Below, piece by piece: positions 43,348-52,226 of a stretch of 64,000 nt of DNA. The stretch lies in NCBI GenBank assembly GCA_004011035.1, contig CP025734.1, positions 1,572,001 to 1,636,000 of the forward strand. The letters run 5' to 3'. The position numbers were made by a program, and so were the translations under genes. Each line of letters starts with the position of its first letter. The stretch's first letter is position 1. Under the pieces are notes generated by a model that had not been told where the DNA came from, did no database searches, and saw only the letters and a program-made list of their open reading frames with translations. Source of the stretch: Bdellovibrio sp. qaytius. Its GTDB lineage: Bacteria > Bdellovibrionota > Bdellovibrionia > Bdellovibrionales > Bdellovibrionaceae.

Positions 43348-43866
43348 TTACTCTTGTTCAGCTGGTATTTCAACAATTTCAACCGATGATGCGTCAGTAT
43401 TGTTACTAAGGTCATTTTTAGGCTGGTCTTTAGGCATAGACTCGCGCAACCCGCTGTTCGTTGGTAATTCACGAGCTCCACTAGAACGCTTAATATAGCC
43501 AGCGTTAGAAGGTTTATTGTTTTGTACTGGAATATTATCATCAGAGCTTTGAGGCGCTACAGACTGAATGGGTGCCGCTTGCGTAGGTGCTTCTGACTTA
43601 GCTGATTCGCCTTTAGAGATCTTTTTCAATTTGTTTTCAAAACGATTTTTTACCGCAGCTAATTCTTGTTCATACTCTTTACGAACTTCTTTAATTTGTG
43701 TCTGTTTGTTTTCAGTCACACAGTTTTTATATGTTTCAGTAGCGATTTCTTTAGCACGACTTCGGCACATCAGTTCAAAAGAACCTCCGCCAACAGCTGC
43801 CATTGATGAAATAGAAATGCTTAAAATTGCCAACGCAAATACGCTTTTTAATACTGTGTTTTTCAT
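43348..43866 (-). CDS. Secreted coiled-coil protein of unknown function
   Basis: A 172-residue protein from the ATG at 43866 (an upstream in-frame ATG at 43881 adds five residues before the basic leader). Signal peptide of about 23 residues, cleavage near SMA/AVG. Mature region begins with SFELMCRSRAKEIATETYKNC, where two cysteines may pair, then a Lys/Glu-rich coiled coil (about 45-90) and a disordered Ser/Pro/Asn-rich tail. The role is unknown. Gap of 45 nt to tatA; possibly co-transcribed. Confidence 0.68.
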   Translation of the reverse strand: MKNTVLKSVFALAILSISISSMAAVGGGSFELMCRSRAKEIATETYKNCVTENKQTQIKEVRKEYEQELAAVKNRFENKLKKISKGESAKSEAPTQAAPIQSVAPQSSDDNIPVQNNKPSNAGYIKRSSGARELPTNSGLRESMPKDQPKNDLSNNTDASSVEIVEIPAEQE

Positions 43867-43990
43867 AAGAATTAACCCCATTAGTTTTATTTCAACTATG
43901 AAGTATTACAATCCACAGGCCAGATAATGAGTAATTAAAAGGGCTTAGACAAAGCTCTTAAGGAAAATTATACAGAGTTGTAACGAAGAA

Positions 43991-44036
43991 CGACAGCGAT
44001 AGCTGTCGCTTTAGAAAAAGGTCTGCCGAAGGCAGA
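43991..44036. repeat. Two adjacent hairpins after the opp operon
   Basis: CGACAGC-GATA-GCTGTCG (43991-44008) and TCTGCC-GAA-GGCAGA (44022-44036) lie just downstream of the last opp permease gene. They may end or protect the opp mRNA; T-runs are lacking. The second contains TGCCGAAGGCA, a core also seen before secD and fadE. Confidence 0.5.
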
Positions 44037-44046
44037 TCAAAATAGC

Positions 44047-45306
44047 TTATCTTCTAACGGTCTTAGGATCGATCGCGTCTTGAAGACCATCTCCTAAGAA
44101 GTTGAAACTAACAACAACCAAGAAGATAAGAATACCTGGTAAAACCGCCAAGAAAGGCGCTTGGTAAATTAACTCTTGAGCGTTGAATAACATATTACCC
44201 CATGAAGGCATCGGTGGTTGAATACCTAAACCTAAATAAGATAAAGCCGCTTCAAACAAGATCGAATCGCCCACGCCTAATGTCACAGACACTAAAAGCG
44301 GAGCCACAACGTTTGGAAACATATGGCGCACGATGATCGTGTAATCAGTCGCACCTAATGTTTTAGAAGCTAAGATAAATTCACGTTCACGTAATGATAA
44401 AATAGCGCCGCGAATAAGGCGGGCTACCGTCATCCATGAAAATAAACAAAGGATAAATACAAGTTTGTAGATTGATTCTTTACCGCCAGAGAAAATGTTA
44501 TTCACAAATTCTTGCGCTAAATTACCGCCCGCATCGCCAAATAGATTTTGTGAGACGGCGACTAAACCACCTAAAACCTTTTTAAGATCGATGGCCGCAA
44601 TAACAACTAAGACTGGTAAAATCGGAAGTGATAACAACGAATCTGTTACGCGCATTAATACAGTATCAATGATCCCGCCGTAGTAACCAGCAAGGGCTCC
44701 GATAATTAAACCAATCACCGCAGATGCGATCGCAACTAATACACCCACACCGATTGAAACGCGTGTGCCGTAAACTAAACGCATTAAAACGTCGCGGCCT
44801 AATTCGTCGGTTCCGAATAAATGAAAGCTTTGAAAGTTATTAATCATTTTGATTAATTCAGCTTTTTTGCTGGTATCAATTGTTTGAATCGTTTCAAGTG
44901 CTTTAGATTTTTCTAAATTAACCCAGTCATAGAGGGCGTCTTCAGGGCGAACGGGTTGAACTAAGTTTTTCGCTAAAAGTGCAGTTTGAATTTTAGTCGC
45001 CTCTTCAGGATTAGTGCGAATAAAAGTTTGAATCGCATTTTCACGCACATCTTGCGGGGCCACAACTGTTGTAAATGGTGGTTTATAACGATTAAAAACA
45101 TTTTGTGAATCTGAATCAGTGCCTGTCGCCCATTCAATCGCTGGAGCAAGGATCGCCACCAACATAAAAAACACGATCAGGTAAGCGCCAATAACAGCGG
45201 CGGTGTGTTCTTTGAATTGTGAATAAACAATTTGAAAAAACGTTTGTGACGTTTCAATACTTTTTAAATCTGTAGCCGATGGCGGCGTATTTACTGTTTC
45301 GCTCAT
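44047..45306 (-). CDS. oppC: Peptide ABC transporter permease, OppC/DppC type (enlarged)
   Basis: A 419-residue membrane permease with a cytoplasmic N-terminus, helix 1 at about 37-57 and a long periplasmic section (about 60-160) before the standard five-helix core. The core has FGTDELGRDVLMRLVYGTRVS, the EAA loop (SKTLGATDYTIIVRHMFPNV), and PSWGNML near the C-terminus. Typical OppC proteins have about 300 residues, so this one is over 100 longer, with the extra in the first loop and in an insertion around residues 230-265. The last gene of the opp operon; partner of the OppB gene 8 nt upstream. Confidence 0.93.
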   Translation of the reverse strand: MSETVNTPPSATDLKSIETSQTFFQIVYSQFKEHTAAVIGAYLIVFFMLVAILAPAIEWATGTDSDSQNVFNRYKPPFTTVVAPQDVRENAIQTFIRTNPEEATKIQTALLAKNLVQPVRPEDALYDWVNLEKSKALETIQTIDTSKKAELIKMINNFQSFHLFGTDELGRDVLMRLVYGTRVSIGVGVLVAIASAVIGLIIGALAGYYGGIIDTVLMRVTDSLLSLPILPVLVVIAAIDLKKVLGGLVAVSQNLFGDAGGNLAQEFVNNIFSGGKESIYKLVFILCLFSWMTVARLIRGAILSLREREFILASKTLGATDYTIIVRHMFPNVVAPLLVSVTLGVGDSILFEAALSYLGLGIQPPMPSWGNMLFNAQELIYQAPFLAVLPGILIFLVVVSFNFLGDGLQDAIDPKTVRR

Positions 45307-45314
45307 ATATCCTC

Positions 45315-46286
45315 TTACTTGTACGAGATTCTTGGATCTGCAGCGCCGTACAACAAGTCAGCGACTAAGTTCATAATTAAAACCATAGCGATAGAAATAA
45401 TAAAACTAATCATGGCCACGTTAAAATCGTTACCAATAATTGAAGTGTAAATTAAACGGCCAACACCAGGGTATGCGAATAATGATTCAGTGATCAGTGC
45501 ACCAGAGAATACTGAAGAGAAACTGATCGCAACGATTGTGATTAAAGGAATTAAAGCATTTCTAAAGCCGTGTTTCCAGATAACAACTTGTTCAGACATC
45601 CCTTTAGCGCGAGCGGTACGGATGAAATCATTTCTCATCGCTTCAACCATTGCAGATCTTGAGAAGCGAGAAAAGCGGCCAATTGATTGAACTGATAATG
45701 AGATGATTGGTAAAATTAAATATTTGGCTTTATCTAAAAGTTCGATGAATAAGTTATCGTATTGCATACCTGTTGTTTGGTAACCACCAGCGGGTAACCA
45801 GCCAAGAACTACAGAGAAAATAATAATTAAAACGATACCTAAAAAGAATGAAGGAATAGAGATTCCTCCGAAATTAAAAATATTAACGATATAGTCCACT
45901 TTTGAATTAGGTTTTAAGGCACAATAAATGCCAAGCGGAATACCGACGAGAATTGAAAAAATAAGTGAACCCATTGAAAGAACAAAAGTCGCCTGTAATG
46001 AGGGGCCCATCATCTCAGTTACGGGAATACGGTAAGTACGTGAATAACCTAAATCGCCTTTAGCGATTTCGCCTACCCAGTTAAAATAACGAACATAAGT
46101 CGGTTGATCTAAACCATAGAAAGCTCTTAAGCGAATAACATCTTCTTGAGTAATTTTAGGATTAGCAGAAATCATCAACTCAACCGGATCACCAGGCATA
46201 AGAGTCATTAAGCTAAAGCAAACGTAAGACAAAATAACGATTACCATTAAAGTCTGTACAATGCGGCGAAGAATATACGTAGTCAT
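45315..46286 (-). CDS. oppB: Peptide ABC transporter permease, OppB/DppB type
   Basis: A 323-residue permease with six helices. It starts with YILRRIVQTLMVIVILSYVCF and has SLMTLMPGDPVELM, then the EAA-type loop (TARAKGMSEQVVIWKHGFRNALIPL) and the C-terminal RISYK. Length is usual. It follows the binding protein after a 136-nt gap with a terminator-like hairpin, which may lower permease expression relative to the binding protein. Confidence 0.95.
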   Translation of the reverse strand: MTTYILRRIVQTLMVIVILSYVCFSLMTLMPGDPVELMISANPKITQEDVIRLRAFYGLDQPTYVRYFNWVGEIAKGDLGYSRTYRIPVTEMMGPSLQATFVLSMGSLIFSILVGIPLGIYCALKPNSKVDYIVNIFNFGGISIPSFFLGIVLIIIFSVVLGWLPAGGYQTTGMQYDNLFIELLDKAKYLILPIISLSVQSIGRFSRFSRSAMVEAMRNDFIRTARAKGMSEQVVIWKHGFRNALIPLITIVAISFSSVFSGALITESLFAYPGVGRLIYTSIIGNDFNVAMISFIISIAMVLIMNLVADLLYGAADPRISYK

Positions 46287-46332
46287 TTATAAGTTCCTAT
46301 AAAGTCAAAAAACAAAAACATCTTACTAGTAC

Positions 46333-46359
46333 AAAAGGAGCGCGAGAAGCGCTCCCTTT
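46333..46359 (-). terminator. Terminator-like hairpin between oppA and oppB
   Basis: On the minus strand GGAGCGC-TTCTC-GCGCTCC is followed by TTTT, an intrinsic-terminator shape, though the U-tract is short. A second GC-rich hairpin (AGCCG/CGGCT at 46382-46395) lies closer to oppA. Partial termination behind the binding-protein gene is a known way to make more binding protein than permease. Confidence 0.65.
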
Positions 46360-46422
46360 AGAATAAGGTCACCCGGAGGCTAGCCGCCCGCGGCTGATCA
46401 AAACAAGAAGCTTAAAGGCTTA

Positions 46423-48153
46423 TTATTCTAAGTTCCAATTCTCAACAACGTTAGTCTCTGGGAATTGGTGACCAGTTAAACGGTAACCTTTAAGCTGCGT
46501 AGGGATAACTGCAACGTCTGAACGGTAGTATAAAGGTAAAACTGGCACTTCATCAGTGTAAGCTTTAAGAACTTCGTGAACCATCTCGATACGTTTTTCT
46601 GGTTTCATTTCAGTGTCTAAAGCTTCTAAAGTTTTATCAACTTGTGGATTTGACCAACCCATGTAGTTTTGGCCAGACCAACCGTTTTTAGCAGTAGGAA
46701 TGTTTTTAGATGTGAAAGTTGATTTAGGAGTATTTTCTGGAGAAGAAACCCAAGCAAATAACGCCATAGAATCAAACGCACGTTTCTTAGTTGTTTCACC
46801 GAAGAATACGCGAGCTGGTTCATTTTTAGCGTTCACTTCGATACCAACTTGTTTCCATTGGTTTTGTAAGTAAACCTGAACTAATTCACGAGTTTTGTTG
46901 CCTGCAGTTGTCATCACTGTGAAAGATAAACGTTTACCATCTTTCATACGGATGCCATCAGCTCCAACTTTCCAGCCAGCTTCGTCTAATAAACGTTCAG
47001 CTTCGCGTTTGTTGTATTTGTATACAGTAACTTTAGCTGGATCAGCAGTAAACCATGGATCACGTGGAGTGATAGAGTGGATTGCTGGTTGTTGTTTGCC
47101 TTCGAATAAAGCGTTAACAAGGTCTTCTTTGTTGATCGCGTAATTTAAAGCTTTACGAACGCGAACATCTTTTAAGAATGGGTTGTCTAAGTTTAAATCG
47201 ATGTGTTCGTAAACAGTCGAAGGTTGGAATAACACTTCGTAACCTAATTTTTCTGATTTAACTTTTTTGTCGAAAGCTAAAGCTTGGTCTAAGGCTAAAC
47301 CTAAAGAAGAAATTAGATCGATTGTTCCAGAGCGTAAATTCGCCTCAAGTGTTCCTGTGTTAGGAATTAACTTAACGATGATTTTTTTGATGTGTGGTTG
47401 TACGCCGTAGAACTTAGGGTTCGGTGTAAAAGTCACATGATCACCTAACTGCATCTCAGAGATGACATAAGGACCATTGAAAAGACCAACATTTGTTGGG
47501 TCTTTAGAGTATAGAGAATTTTTCTCGTACCCTTCTTTTTGCGCGCCGAATTTTTTAAATACAGCTTCTTCTAATTGCTTAGGAAGCGGGTAGAAGTTAC
47601 CTAATTGGTAGAAATCCCATTTAGCTTTTTCGTATGTGAATAAGCATTTTTTAGGGTTTTTATCTACTGATTCGATTTTTTCAACCTGAGTGAAAGATTC
47701 TTTTTCGCCAACACCAACGTTTGGAGAAGAAGCAACTTTAACTGATAAAGCGAAATCTTCACAAGTGATTGGAGTGCCGTCACCCCAAACTGCATTGTCT
47801 AAGATTTCCCAAGTAGCTTGTAATTTTTCTTTGCCGCCAAGTTTTACAACTTTAGCGCCGCCGTTTTCAAGCGTAGGGATAGATTTCGCTAATTGCGGAA
47901 CCCATTTGCCGTCAGCATCGATAACAACTAAAGTTCTGTTAACCATACGCTGCATGTATGTTGTCGCAACCATTGATGCGATTAATGGATTAAAATTTTC
48001 GAACTCTTGCGAGATACCGATTTTTAATTCGTTGTTTGTTAACTTTGTGCCAGTCGTGCTTTGAGCTTGAACGTCAGCTGTTTGACCAGCCTCTTTTTTT
48101 GTACAAGCAACAACTAACGTTACCGCTAGTAAAATACCCGTTAAATTTTTCAT
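46423..48153 (-). CDS. oppA: Peptide-binding lipoprotein, OppA/DppA family (SBP_bac_5)
   Basis: A 576-residue solute-binding lipoprotein with Cys17 at the end of TLVVAC, then a disordered stretch and the cluster C fold. Landmarks are NELKIGISQEFENFNPL, AKSIPTLENGG, ATWEILDNAVWGDGTPITCEDF and the C-terminal domain with KDVRVRKALNYAINKEDLV. It overlaps the oppF stop by 4 nt. It may bring in peptides from degraded prey or from cell-wall turnover; specificity is not readable. Confidence 0.94.
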   Translation of the reverse strand: MKNLTGILLAVTLVVACTKKEAGQTADVQAQSTTGTKLTNNELKIGISQEFENFNPLIASMVATTYMQRMVNRTLVVIDADGKWVPQLAKSIPTLENGGAKVVKLGGKEKLQATWEILDNAVWGDGTPITCEDFALSVKVASSPNVGVGEKESFTQVEKIESVDKNPKKCLFTYEKAKWDFYQLGNFYPLPKQLEEAVFKKFGAQKEGYEKNSLYSKDPTNVGLFNGPYVISEMQLGDHVTFTPNPKFYGVQPHIKKIIVKLIPNTGTLEANLRSGTIDLISSLGLALDQALAFDKKVKSEKLGYEVLFQPSTVYEHIDLNLDNPFLKDVRVRKALNYAINKEDLVNALFEGKQQPAIHSITPRDPWFTADPAKVTVYKYNKREAERLLDEAGWKVGADGIRMKDGKRLSFTVMTTAGNKTRELVQVYLQNQWKQVGIEVNAKNEPARVFFGETTKKRAFDSMALFAWVSSPENTPKSTFTSKNIPTAKNGWSGQNYMGWSNPQVDKTLEALDTEMKPEKRIEMVHEVLKAYTDEVPVLPLYYRSDVAVIPTQLKGYRLTGHQFPETNVVENWNLE

Positions 48154-49169
48154 GACAACTCCTTTTGTGTCGTTGAATTTAGTTTATAATGGCAAGCAGC
48201 TTGGTGACCGGGTTCGCCGGTAAGTTCTGGACGTTCTGTTACGCACTTGTCTTGTTTGTAAGGACAACGTGGGTGAAACGAACAACCCGATGGCGGATTA
48301 ATCGGAGATGGAATTTCTCCAGTTAAAATTTTCGTCATTTTCTTTTTACCAGTACCGATTGAAGGGATTGATCCCAGCAATGCGTGAGTGTACGGGTGGT
48401 GTGGGTTTTTAAATAATTCTTCACGCGAAGTCACTTCAACGATACGACCTAAGTACATCACCGCTACGCGGTCACAGACGTGTTCGATCACTGATAAATC
48501 GTGCGAAATAAAAATATAAGTTAATTGTAAACGCTCTTGTAAATCTTTAAGTAGATTTAAAATCTGCGCCTGAATTGATACGTCTAATGCTGAAACGGGT
48601 TCATCACAGATAATTAATTTTGGATCAAGTGCAATCGCGCGAGCAATTGAAATACGCTGACGTTGACCACCAGAGAATTCATGCGGGTAGCGATTGATGT
48701 GCGACGGGCGTAAACCAACAAGTTCTAATAATTGTTGAACACGTGCTTTACGTTCAGCAGGGCCTAAGATGTTGTGGATCACAAACGGTTGTTCGATGAT
48801 TTGGCCCACAGTCATACGAGGATCAAGTGAAGCATAAGGATCTTGAAAGATCATTTGAATATCTTTACGAGCCGCACGTAACTCTGAACCTGAAGCATCT
48901 AAGAAATTCTTGTGTTCAAATTCAATTTGGCCAGATGTTGGTTCATACAAACGAATTAACGTTCGGCCTAATGTTGATTTTCCGCAGCCTGATTCGCCAA
49001 CTAAACCTAAAGTTTCACCTTTACGAACGGTTAAACTGACATCATCAACGGCTTTCACATCACCCACGTGACGTAAGAAAAAACCTTTGTGAATTGGAAA
49101 ATATTTTTTAATATTTTTTGCGACTAAAATGTTTTCAGAGACAGCTAAATTGTCAGGGCGTTCACTCAT
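48150..49169 (-). CDS. oppF: Peptide ABC transporter ATPase, OppF/DppF type
   Basis: A 339-residue ATPase with Walker [10 protein letters not shown], the Q-loop region [14 protein letters not shown], signature [14 protein letters not shown], Walker [13 protein letters not shown] and the switch His in FISHDLSV. The C-terminal oligopeptide-transporter domain has the cysteines [14 protein letters not shown]. It overlaps oppA by 4 nt and follows oppD by 11 nt. Confidence 0.95.
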   Translation of the reverse strand: MSERPDNLAVSENILVAKNIKKYFPIHKGFFLRHVGDVKAVDDVSLTVRKGETLGLVGESGCGKSTLGRTLIRLYEPTSGQIEFEHKNFLDASGSELRAARKDIQMIFQDPYASLDPRMTVGQIIEQPFVIHNILGPAERKARVQQLLELVGLRPSHINRYPHEFSGGQRQRISIARAIALDPKLIICDEPVSALDVSIQAQILNLLKDLQERLQLTYIFISHDLSVIEHVCDRVAVMYLGRIVEVTSREELFKNPHHPYTHALLGSIPSIGTGKKKMTKILTGEIPSPINPPSGCSFHPRCPYKQDKCVTERPELTGEPGHQAACHYKLNSTTQKELS

Positions 49170-49180
49170 CTTAGTCTCCT

Positions 49181-50176
49181 TTAAGCTGGCACTGGGTTAA
49201 AGCAAGCCACAGATTGTTCGCGGCCTGATGAATTTGTAAATGAAGTCATTGGTGGCTTGTTTGTCCAGCATTCAGTTTTTACACGCGCACAACGAGTTGC
49301 GAACGGGCATCCGATCGGAAGTTCGTGTGGAGCTGGAACAGAGCCTTCAATAGTTTTTAAACGTTTAGAGTGAACACCAATACGCGGACGTGAATCGATC
49401 AACGCGGCTGTATACGGGTGACGTGGCGAAGTTAATACATCTTGTGTATTTCCTTTTTCGCACATTTGGCCACCATACATAACAAGTACGTTATCAGACA
49501 CTTCAGAAATAACACCCAAATCATGAGTGATAAATTGAACTGACATGTTCATTTTTTCTTGAAGACCTTGGAATAATTCTAAAATTTGCGCTTGAATAGT
49601 TACATCAAGGGCCGTCGTTGGTTCATCGGCAATCAACATAATTGGATTGCATGATAAAGCCATAGCGATCATAGCGCGTTGGCGCATACCACCTGATAAA
49701 TGATGAGGGTATGAAGCGTAACGTTCAGCCGCAGAAGGAATGCCCACTAATTGAAGCATTTCAATCGCGCGATCACGAGAGTCTTTAGCGTTATATTTTA
49801 AATGTTTTTGGATTTGCTCATCCATTTGGTAACCGATTGTTAAAACAGGGTTTAACGCTGTCATCGGTTCTTGAAAGATCATGGCCATTTTTCCGCCACG
49901 AATACTTTCCATTTGAGTTGGTGTTTGTTGTACTAAATCAACGCTGCCCATGCCAGGTGCAGTTAAAATAGCAGATCCATGAGTGATTTTTCCAGGTGTT
50001 GCAACTAATTGCATTAATGAGAAAGACGTCACTGATTTTCCGCAACCAGATTCGCCAACGATACCTAAAGTTTCACCTTTACCAATATCATAAGAAATAC
50101 GGTTAACCGCGCGGAATGGACCGGTTTTTAAGAAAAATGTAGTCTCTAAATCACGTACTTTTAAAACGGGTTCCAA
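49181..50176 (-). CDS. oppD: Peptide ABC transporter ATPase, OppD/DppD type
   Basis: A 331-residue ATPase with Walker [21 protein letters not shown], signature [15 protein letters not shown], Walker [12 protein letters not shown] and FITHDLGV. C-terminal Cys-rich segment [14 protein letters not shown] as in the family. It is the first opp gene of the operon; the 117-nt upstream gap carries an inverted repeat (50241-50280) and a hairpin (50204-50224). Confidence 0.95.
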   Translation of the reverse strand: MEPVLKVRDLETTFFLKTGPFRAVNRISYDIGKGETLGIVGESGCGKSVTSFSLMQLVATPGKITHGSAILTAPGMGSVDLVQQTPTQMESIRGGKMAMIFQEPMTALNPVLTIGYQMDEQIQKHLKYNAKDSRDRAIEMLQLVGIPSAAERYASYPHHLSGGMRQRAMIAMALSCNPIMLIADEPTTALDVTIQAQILELFQGLQEKMNMSVQFITHDLGVISEVSDNVLVMYGGQMCEKGNTQDVLTSPRHPYTAALIDSRPRIGVHSKRLKTIEGSVPAPHELPIGCPFATRCARVKTECWTNKPPMTSFTNSSGREQSVACFNPVPA

Positions 50177-50203
50177 TGCACTATTCCCTCAATGGTTAAA
50201 TAA

Positions 50204-50224
50204 AGTCCCGATGAGGGGCTTTCT
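50204..50224 (-). terminator. Hairpin in the opp leader
   Basis: On the minus strand AAAGCCCC-TCAT-CGGGACTTT gives an 8-bp stem with one mismatch, followed by ATTT. It could end sohB transcripts or act within the opp leader. Confidence 0.4.
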
Positions 50225-50240
50225 CGCAGTGTGTGTTTAG

Positions 50241-50280
50241 TACATGAATACCTATAATAAATAAAGGAACCATGTACTTG
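50241..50280. promoter_or_regulatory. Inverted repeat upstream of opp (candidate operator)
   Basis: AGTACATG (50241-50248) and CATGTACT (50273-50280) form exact 8-bp arms separated by 24 AT-rich nt that contain TATAAT-like sequence (TATTAT on the minus strand). The arms are about three helical turns apart. This could be a regulator site at the opp promoter. Confidence 0.4.
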
Positions 50281-50293
50281 ATGCGTAGCGATA

Positions 50294-51325
50294 TTAGTTG
50301 TTTCCGATTTCTAGGTTTTGTTTTTTTGTTCCTAATTCACGCACTAGTTTGTCGATTGTTAAAGAAACACTTTTACTTAAGGCGCCTGAAATCTTGTCAG
50401 ATAGGGTTGGTTTTTTCTCGCAAGAAACTTTTAAAACATTATGAGTTTTAGTTTTGTTCAAAATATAATCATCACTTGTTTGAATTTTATCGACTAAATT
50501 AAGCTCTAAAGCCGTTTCGCCGTACCAGTATTCGCCTGTGGCCACTTTTTCCATGTTCAATTGTGGGCGGTAACGGCCCACGAAACCTTTAAATAAAAGG
50601 TGAGTCACTTCAAGTTGTTCGCGAAATTTAGCTTCACCTTTTTCAGTGATTTCGCCAAAAATACTGACTGTGCGTTTGTAATCTCCCGCTGTGTACTCTT
50701 TGTATTCAACATCGTGTTTTTTAAGTAATTTATTAAAGTTTGGAACCTGCGCTACAACACCGATTGAACCGATGATCGCAAAAGGTGAAGCGATAATTTT
50801 ATGAGCCACGCAAGACATCAAGTATCCACCGCTGGCAGCCACTTTATCAACGCACACAGTAACTTGAAGGCCGGCTTCGCGAAGACGTAAAATTTGAGCT
50901 GCGGCTAAGCCGTAACCATGCACAACGCCGCCTGGGCTTTCGATGCGTAAGATCACTTCGTCATCTTTTTTAGCCACAGTTAAAACAGCATTAATTTCTT
51001 CTTTTAAATGATCAACAGCCGAAGCCTCGACGTCGCCTTTAAGAAAATCAATTAAGTAACTGAATTTTTTTGGATTTTTATTTTCATCTTTGGCTTCTTT
51101 TTTAAGACGCTTTTTTTCTTTTTTAAAATCGTCTTCAGTCATAATGATTGAATTTAAAGCTTCTTTTTGTTCGTCGATTTTATCGTTGATAATTTCAACT
51201 TCAAAAGCTTTTCCCATTTTGTTTTTTAATGTCGCTGAAGCTATTGTTAAAATAATAGCTACGATAGCTAAAACAATAATCAGTGTTTGTCCGAAAAATA
51301 AACCGAGTTGCTGAAGAGTTTCCAT
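50294..51325 (-). CDS. sohB: Inner-membrane serine protease SohB
   Basis: A 343-residue protein of the signal-peptide-peptidase (S49) family with an N-terminal helix (about residues 8-30). The domain shows RIESPGGVVHGYGLA, the Ser nucleophile in DKVAASGGYLMSC and the dyad Lys in the later DYKRTVSIFGEIT segment. A Lys-rich insertion between helix and catalytic core (about 40-75) matches SohB rather than SppA. It lies upstream of opp on the same strand; a hairpin in the gap suggests separate transcripts. Confidence 0.93.
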   Translation of the reverse strand: METLQQLGLFFGQTLIIVLAIVAIILTIASATLKNKMGKAFEVEIINDKIDEQKEALNSIIMTEDDFKKEKKRLKKEAKDENKNPKKFSYLIDFLKGDVEASAVDHLKEEINAVLTVAKKDDEVILRIESPGGVVHGYGLAAAQILRLREAGLQVTVCVDKVAASGGYLMSCVAHKIIASPFAIIGSIGVVAQVPNFNKLLKKHDVEYKEYTAGDYKRTVSIFGEITEKGEAKFREQLEVTHLLFKGFVGRYRPQLNMEKVATGEYWYGETALELNLVDKIQTSDDYILNKTKTHNVLKVSCEKKPTLSDKISGALSKSVSLTIDKLVRELGTKKQNLEIGNN

Positions 51326-51464
51326 GAAGTTCCTTTTCGCGTCGTTGTCGCTGGCCTGAAAAGCTACTGTAAAACTGAGTCAAGATAAAGACAAAAGTCG
51401 GGAAATGGGCTGTTTTTTTGATCTGAATGACGCCAAGTTTTAGTAAATATGAGATAAAAGAGGT

Positions 51465-52226
51465 GTGAGATATTTGCTCTTACTTCTTTTATCAATAAAA
51501 TGCTTTGCTTACGATCAGGAATTAGCTGACCGTTTGAAAGAAGAACTCACTCATGAAGCCAATCGTAGACGCGCCTACACTCAATTCGAAGAAGAAAAAA
51601 AGTTATCTGAAAAAGAACAAAATAAAGGTTTAGCACTTTGGCTTGAAGAACAAGAGCAATGGGATCAAGCCCGCGAAAAAGCCGTTTCTGAAGTGAAAAA
51701 AAACCGACCTCGTGCGCGTAAGGCAATTGTAGATTCTCAAGGGCAGGCGCAAGAAGTTTCTAAAGAATACTACGATGACTTAGAAGAAAAACAAAAAGCA
51801 CTTCGTGTGGTTGAAGACGGACGTAAGCAACATGTTCAAATTAAAAAAGAAATTATCGCCCAATACGCACCGACAGATGTAACAAGTGAAGAGCAAGAAT
51901 TAAATATTTACACAAAACGCCCTCGTTATGATTTGCGTAAACGTGGTCGTAATAAATGGTCTAAATCAGGTGCAGCTGGCAATCCGGGTGGTCCATCAGG
52001 AGCAGTTAATAACGGAGGATTTCAAAATGATAATTTTGATTTTCCGCCACCGCCGCCTCCAGCTGATTACAATAGTGTTCCGCAAGATAATTTTGATGAT
52101 TTCCCGCCACCACCGCCGCCAGTGCAAGATTTTGGTAATGCACCAGGAACTTACGATTCAGGCTTTGGTGATGCACCAATTCCGCCACCGCCGCCTCCTC
52201 CACCAGAAGGTGGCTGGGATTTTTAG
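51465..52226 (+). CDS. Secreted protein with charged helix and polyproline C-terminus
   Basis: A 253-residue protein with a GTG start and a short signal peptide (MRYLLLLLLSIKCFA). The first half is a Glu/Lys/Arg-rich helix (about 20-135). A basic stretch (KRPRYDLRKRGRNKW) and a Gly/Pro/Asn-rich linker follow. The last 55 residues contain three blocks of 6-8 consecutive prolines, two of them preceded by Asp-Phe (DFPPPPPP). Polyproline runs need elongation factor P for efficient translation. The overall form is of a disordered, extended surface or periplasmic protein; no family is recognised. It overlaps the convergent gene by 4 nt. Confidence 0.75.
   Translation: MRYLLLLLLSIKCFAYDQELADRLKEELTHEANRRRAYTQFEEEKKLSEKEQNKGLALWLEEQEQWDQAREKAVSEVKKNRPRARKAIVDSQGQAQEVSKEYYDDLEEKQKALRVVEDGRKQHVQIKKEIIAQYAPTDVTSEEQELNIYTKRPRYDLRKRGRNKWSKSGAAGNPGGPSGAVNNGGFQNDNFDFPPPPPPADYNSVPQDNFDDFPPPPPPVQDFGNAPGTYDSGFGDAPIPPPPPPPPEGGWDF
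52035..52220 (+). repeat. Polyproline-coding repeats
   Basis: Three imperfect in-frame repeats of the form (Asp)-Phe/Ile-Pro(6-8) with intervening Asn/Asp/Gly, built of CCG/CCA/CCT codons. Confidence 0.8.

Noticed and set aside
47690-48064. A 124-codon plus-strand frame inside oppA
   Set aside because: oppA is well supported on the other strand and this frame has no initiation signal or recognisable domain.
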